Shown piece after piece: positions 62,680 to 64,000 of a DNA stretch of 64,000 bases (positions within the stretch are counted from its first letter, which is position 1; the number at the start of each line of letters is the position of its first letter). Source of the DNA: Paenibacillus timonensis (GTDB lineage: Bacteria; Bacillota; Bacilli; Paenibacillales; Paenibacillaceae); contig NZ_WNZY01000021.1 of NCBI RefSeq assembly GCF_009725205.1, positions 1 through 64,000 on the forward strand, in the 5' to 3' direction. The translations under genes were made by a program, and so were the position numbers. A model generated the notes under the pieces. The model made no database searches, was not told the DNA's origin, and saw nothing but the letters and a program-made list of their open reading frames with translations.

Positions 62680-63144
62680 ATGATGACGGCACCAAGCGTC
62701 AGCTTACCGCAGCCTTATGCGCTTCGCCTGGAGACGATTCGGGCGAAGGGAATGGAAGAGAATGCGGCCTTGGAGTTGCTGGAGCGGAACAGTGCGGCGG
62801 AATGGCAGGAGAGAATTAATCCGGAGCTGCAGTGGGACGGATTTGCCGAGTATGTCCGGGAGCATGTTGAAGAGGTTAAACAGGCTTATCTTGAGGGTTA
62901 CCGGTTTAAATTCATGACCGTCGGAGGCTTGCGCAGCTTGCTGCAGATCAAATTTGGGTTACAGGCCGGTCAGGATTACGTGTATGACGAGAATAATCAC
63001 GGTTTCTCCGGCGTGAAGCTGAAGGAAGCAGACTATCGGAGCCTGCGAATGCTGTCCCCTGATTACTGGGAGATCCGGATCGATCAGAAGGACTCGGACC
63101 GCGGGTTGCTGGAGCTGCGAATCGAGCATAAATATGGGGATTAA
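62680..63144 (+). CDS. Hypothetical protein after oppF
   Basis: 154-aa soluble, acidic protein; no motif recognised. It has a predicted helical first half (LELLERNSAAEWQERIN) and a mixed second half ending in LLELRIEHKYGD. GAAGGGAGGA lies 7 nt before the ATG, and it starts 29 nt after oppF with a terminator after it, so it is the likely last gene of the opp operon. A second ATG three bases later is equally possible. Confidence 0.75.
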   Translation: MMTAPSVSLPQPYALRLETIRAKGMEENAALELLERNSAAEWQERINPELQWDGFAEYVREHVEEVKQAYLEGYRFKFMTVGGLRSLLQIKFGLQAGQDYVYDENNHGFSGVKLKEADYRSLRMLSPDYWEIRIDQKDSDRGLLELRIEHKYGD

Positions 63145-63162
63145 TTCTTAATCCTATTCTAT

Positions 63163-63199
63163 CGAACTTAAGGCGCGCGTCTTGGGTTCCTTTTTTTTA
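63163..63199 (+). terminator. Terminator of the opp operon
   Basis: GAACTTAAG pairs with CTTGGGTTC (one G-U, one mismatch) around GCGCGCGT, then a run of eight T residues. Confidence 0.78.
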
Positions 63200-63296
63200 T
63201 AGGGGAGGTTGCCCTAAAACTGGTTTGAACTCAATCCTCGCTGGAAATGATAGATACGAGAATGTTGAACTCTATCTATTGAAGGGTGGGTAACGG

Positions 63297-64000
63297 ATGA
63301 AACAGATCATGTTGATTACGGACGGGTGCTCCAATGTCGGAGAAAGTCCGGTGATGGCTGCGGCGCTGGCGAGACAGGAAGGGATCACTGTGAATGTGGT
63401 GGGTATCGTGGATTACGGTACGATCGGAGAACTGGGGAGTCTGGAAATCTCTGAAATCGCCAAAGCCGGCGGCGGCATGAGCCGAATTGCCGGAACCGAG
63501 AACCTGGCGCAAACGATGCAGATGCTGACGCGAAAAACGGTCGTACAGACGATCCAACAGGCGGTTCACAAGGAGATCCGGCAAATTCTTGGCGATCAGA
63601 AGGTCGGGGACTTGCCGCCGGAGACGCGTTCGCAGGTCGTGGAAGTGATCGACGAGCTGAGCGAGAGCAGCCCGCTGCAGGTGGCGCTTCTGATTGACGC
63701 CAGCGCCAGCATGAAGCCGAAGCTTCGGGCTGTGGAAGAAGCGATCCGCGACATGATGCTGAGCCTAGGGTCGAGAAAAGGGGAGAGCCAGTTGGCCGTA
63801 TTCCATTTTCCCGGCTCGCATAGCGGAGAGGATGCCGTCCTGGACGTGGATTGGACCGGCGATTTGGGATCTGCACGTTCGATCTTCCAGCGTCTCGTCA
63901 TGAGAGGGGCAACGCCAACGGGACCGGCGCTCTTGAAGGTGATGGATTTTATGCGATATGGTACACTGAATGAACATGGTAAGTCTTGGCGTGAGAAGAC
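63297..64000 (+). CDS. yabS: YabS-like von Willebrand A domain protein (partial)
   Basis: Open to the window end; 234 codons are visible. The frame starts MKQIMLITDGCSNVGESP, a first VWA-like strand with a DxxSN site, and from about residue 130 a second unit has LLIDASASMKPKL (MIDAS DxSxS) and later RGATPTGPAL with the MIDAS threonine. B. subtilis yabS follows spoIIE and precedes yabT, tilS and hprT. GAAGGGTGGG lies before the ATG. Function in the family is unclear. The 3' end lies outside the window. Confidence 0.85.
   Translation, partial: MKQIMLITDGCSNVGESPVMAAALARQEGITVNVVGIVDYGTIGELGSLEISEIAKAGGGMSRIAGTENLAQTMQMLTRKTVVQTIQQAVHKEIRQILGDQKVGDLPPETRSQVVEVIDELSESSPLQVALLIDASASMKPKLRAVEEAIRDMMLSLGSRKGESQLAVFHFPGSHSGEDAVLDVDWTGDLGSARSIFQRLVMRGATPTGPALLKVMDFMRYGTLNEHGKSWREK

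Overview
The window reads as an origin-proximal segment of a spore-forming Firmicute, most likely Paenibacillus or a close relative. This rests on gene content and order plus moderately high G+C; the species cannot be told from the window. It opens with the 3' end of a 23S rRNA gene and a 5S gene. It then follows the order known from the Bacillus subtilis 10-75 kb region: gin, yaaO-like decarboxylase, tmk, darA, yaaR, holB, ricT, yabA, trmN6-like, rsmI, abrB, tatD, yabE, rnmV, rsmA, yabG, veg, sspF, ispE, purR, spoVG, glmU, prs, pth, fin, mfd, spoVT, spoVB-like, mazG/yabN, rqcP, yabP, yabQ, divIC, yabR, spoIIE, yabS (cut by the window end). Many regulatory sites are recognisable: a ydaO-class c-di-AMP riboswitch before yabE, a Spo0A-type operator at abrB, sigma-G promoters at sspF and perhaps spoVT, a sigma-H promoter at spoVG, near-consensus tandem promoters at veg, and a 21-bp-spaced Spo0A-type promoter at spoIIE.

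Two blocks interrupt this backbone. The larger (about 37.0-50.8 kb, between rqcP and yabP) is a complete anaerobic hydrogen module. It holds hydE; a 2-oxoacid (probably pyruvate):ferredoxin oxidoreductase encoded as two fused genes; NuoE- and NuoF-like subunits; a CpI-like [FeFe]-hydrogenase HydA; hydG; and, on the opposite strand, an aspartase gene with hydF. Together these would oxidise pyruvate to acetyl-CoA, pass electrons through ferredoxin and probably NADH to HydA, and build the H-cluster. Palindromes resembling Rex or Fnr operators precede hydE and the oxidoreductase genes. The second block (about 55.8-63.2 kb, between spoIIE and yabS) holds a winged-helix regulator, a full oligopeptide ABC transporter (oppABCDF) and an unrecognised gene.

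Other departures from the B. subtilis order: an SLH-domain amidase and a lipoprotein gene next to the rRNA operon; an HD-domain phosphohydrolase beside abrB; a parvulin-type lipoprotein foldase between mfd and spoVT; and an HU gene overlapping rqcP. The genes yazA, metS, yabJ and ctc are not seen at their usual places.

The most striking non-coding signal is a family of about 165-bp intergenic elements with imperfect terminal inverted repeats (three full or nearly full groups plus remnants). The outermost bases differ between copies but stay complementary within each copy. Two further repeat clusters lie between prs and pth and between hydG and hydF. No CRISPR array, insertion-sequence transposase or tRNA gene was found.
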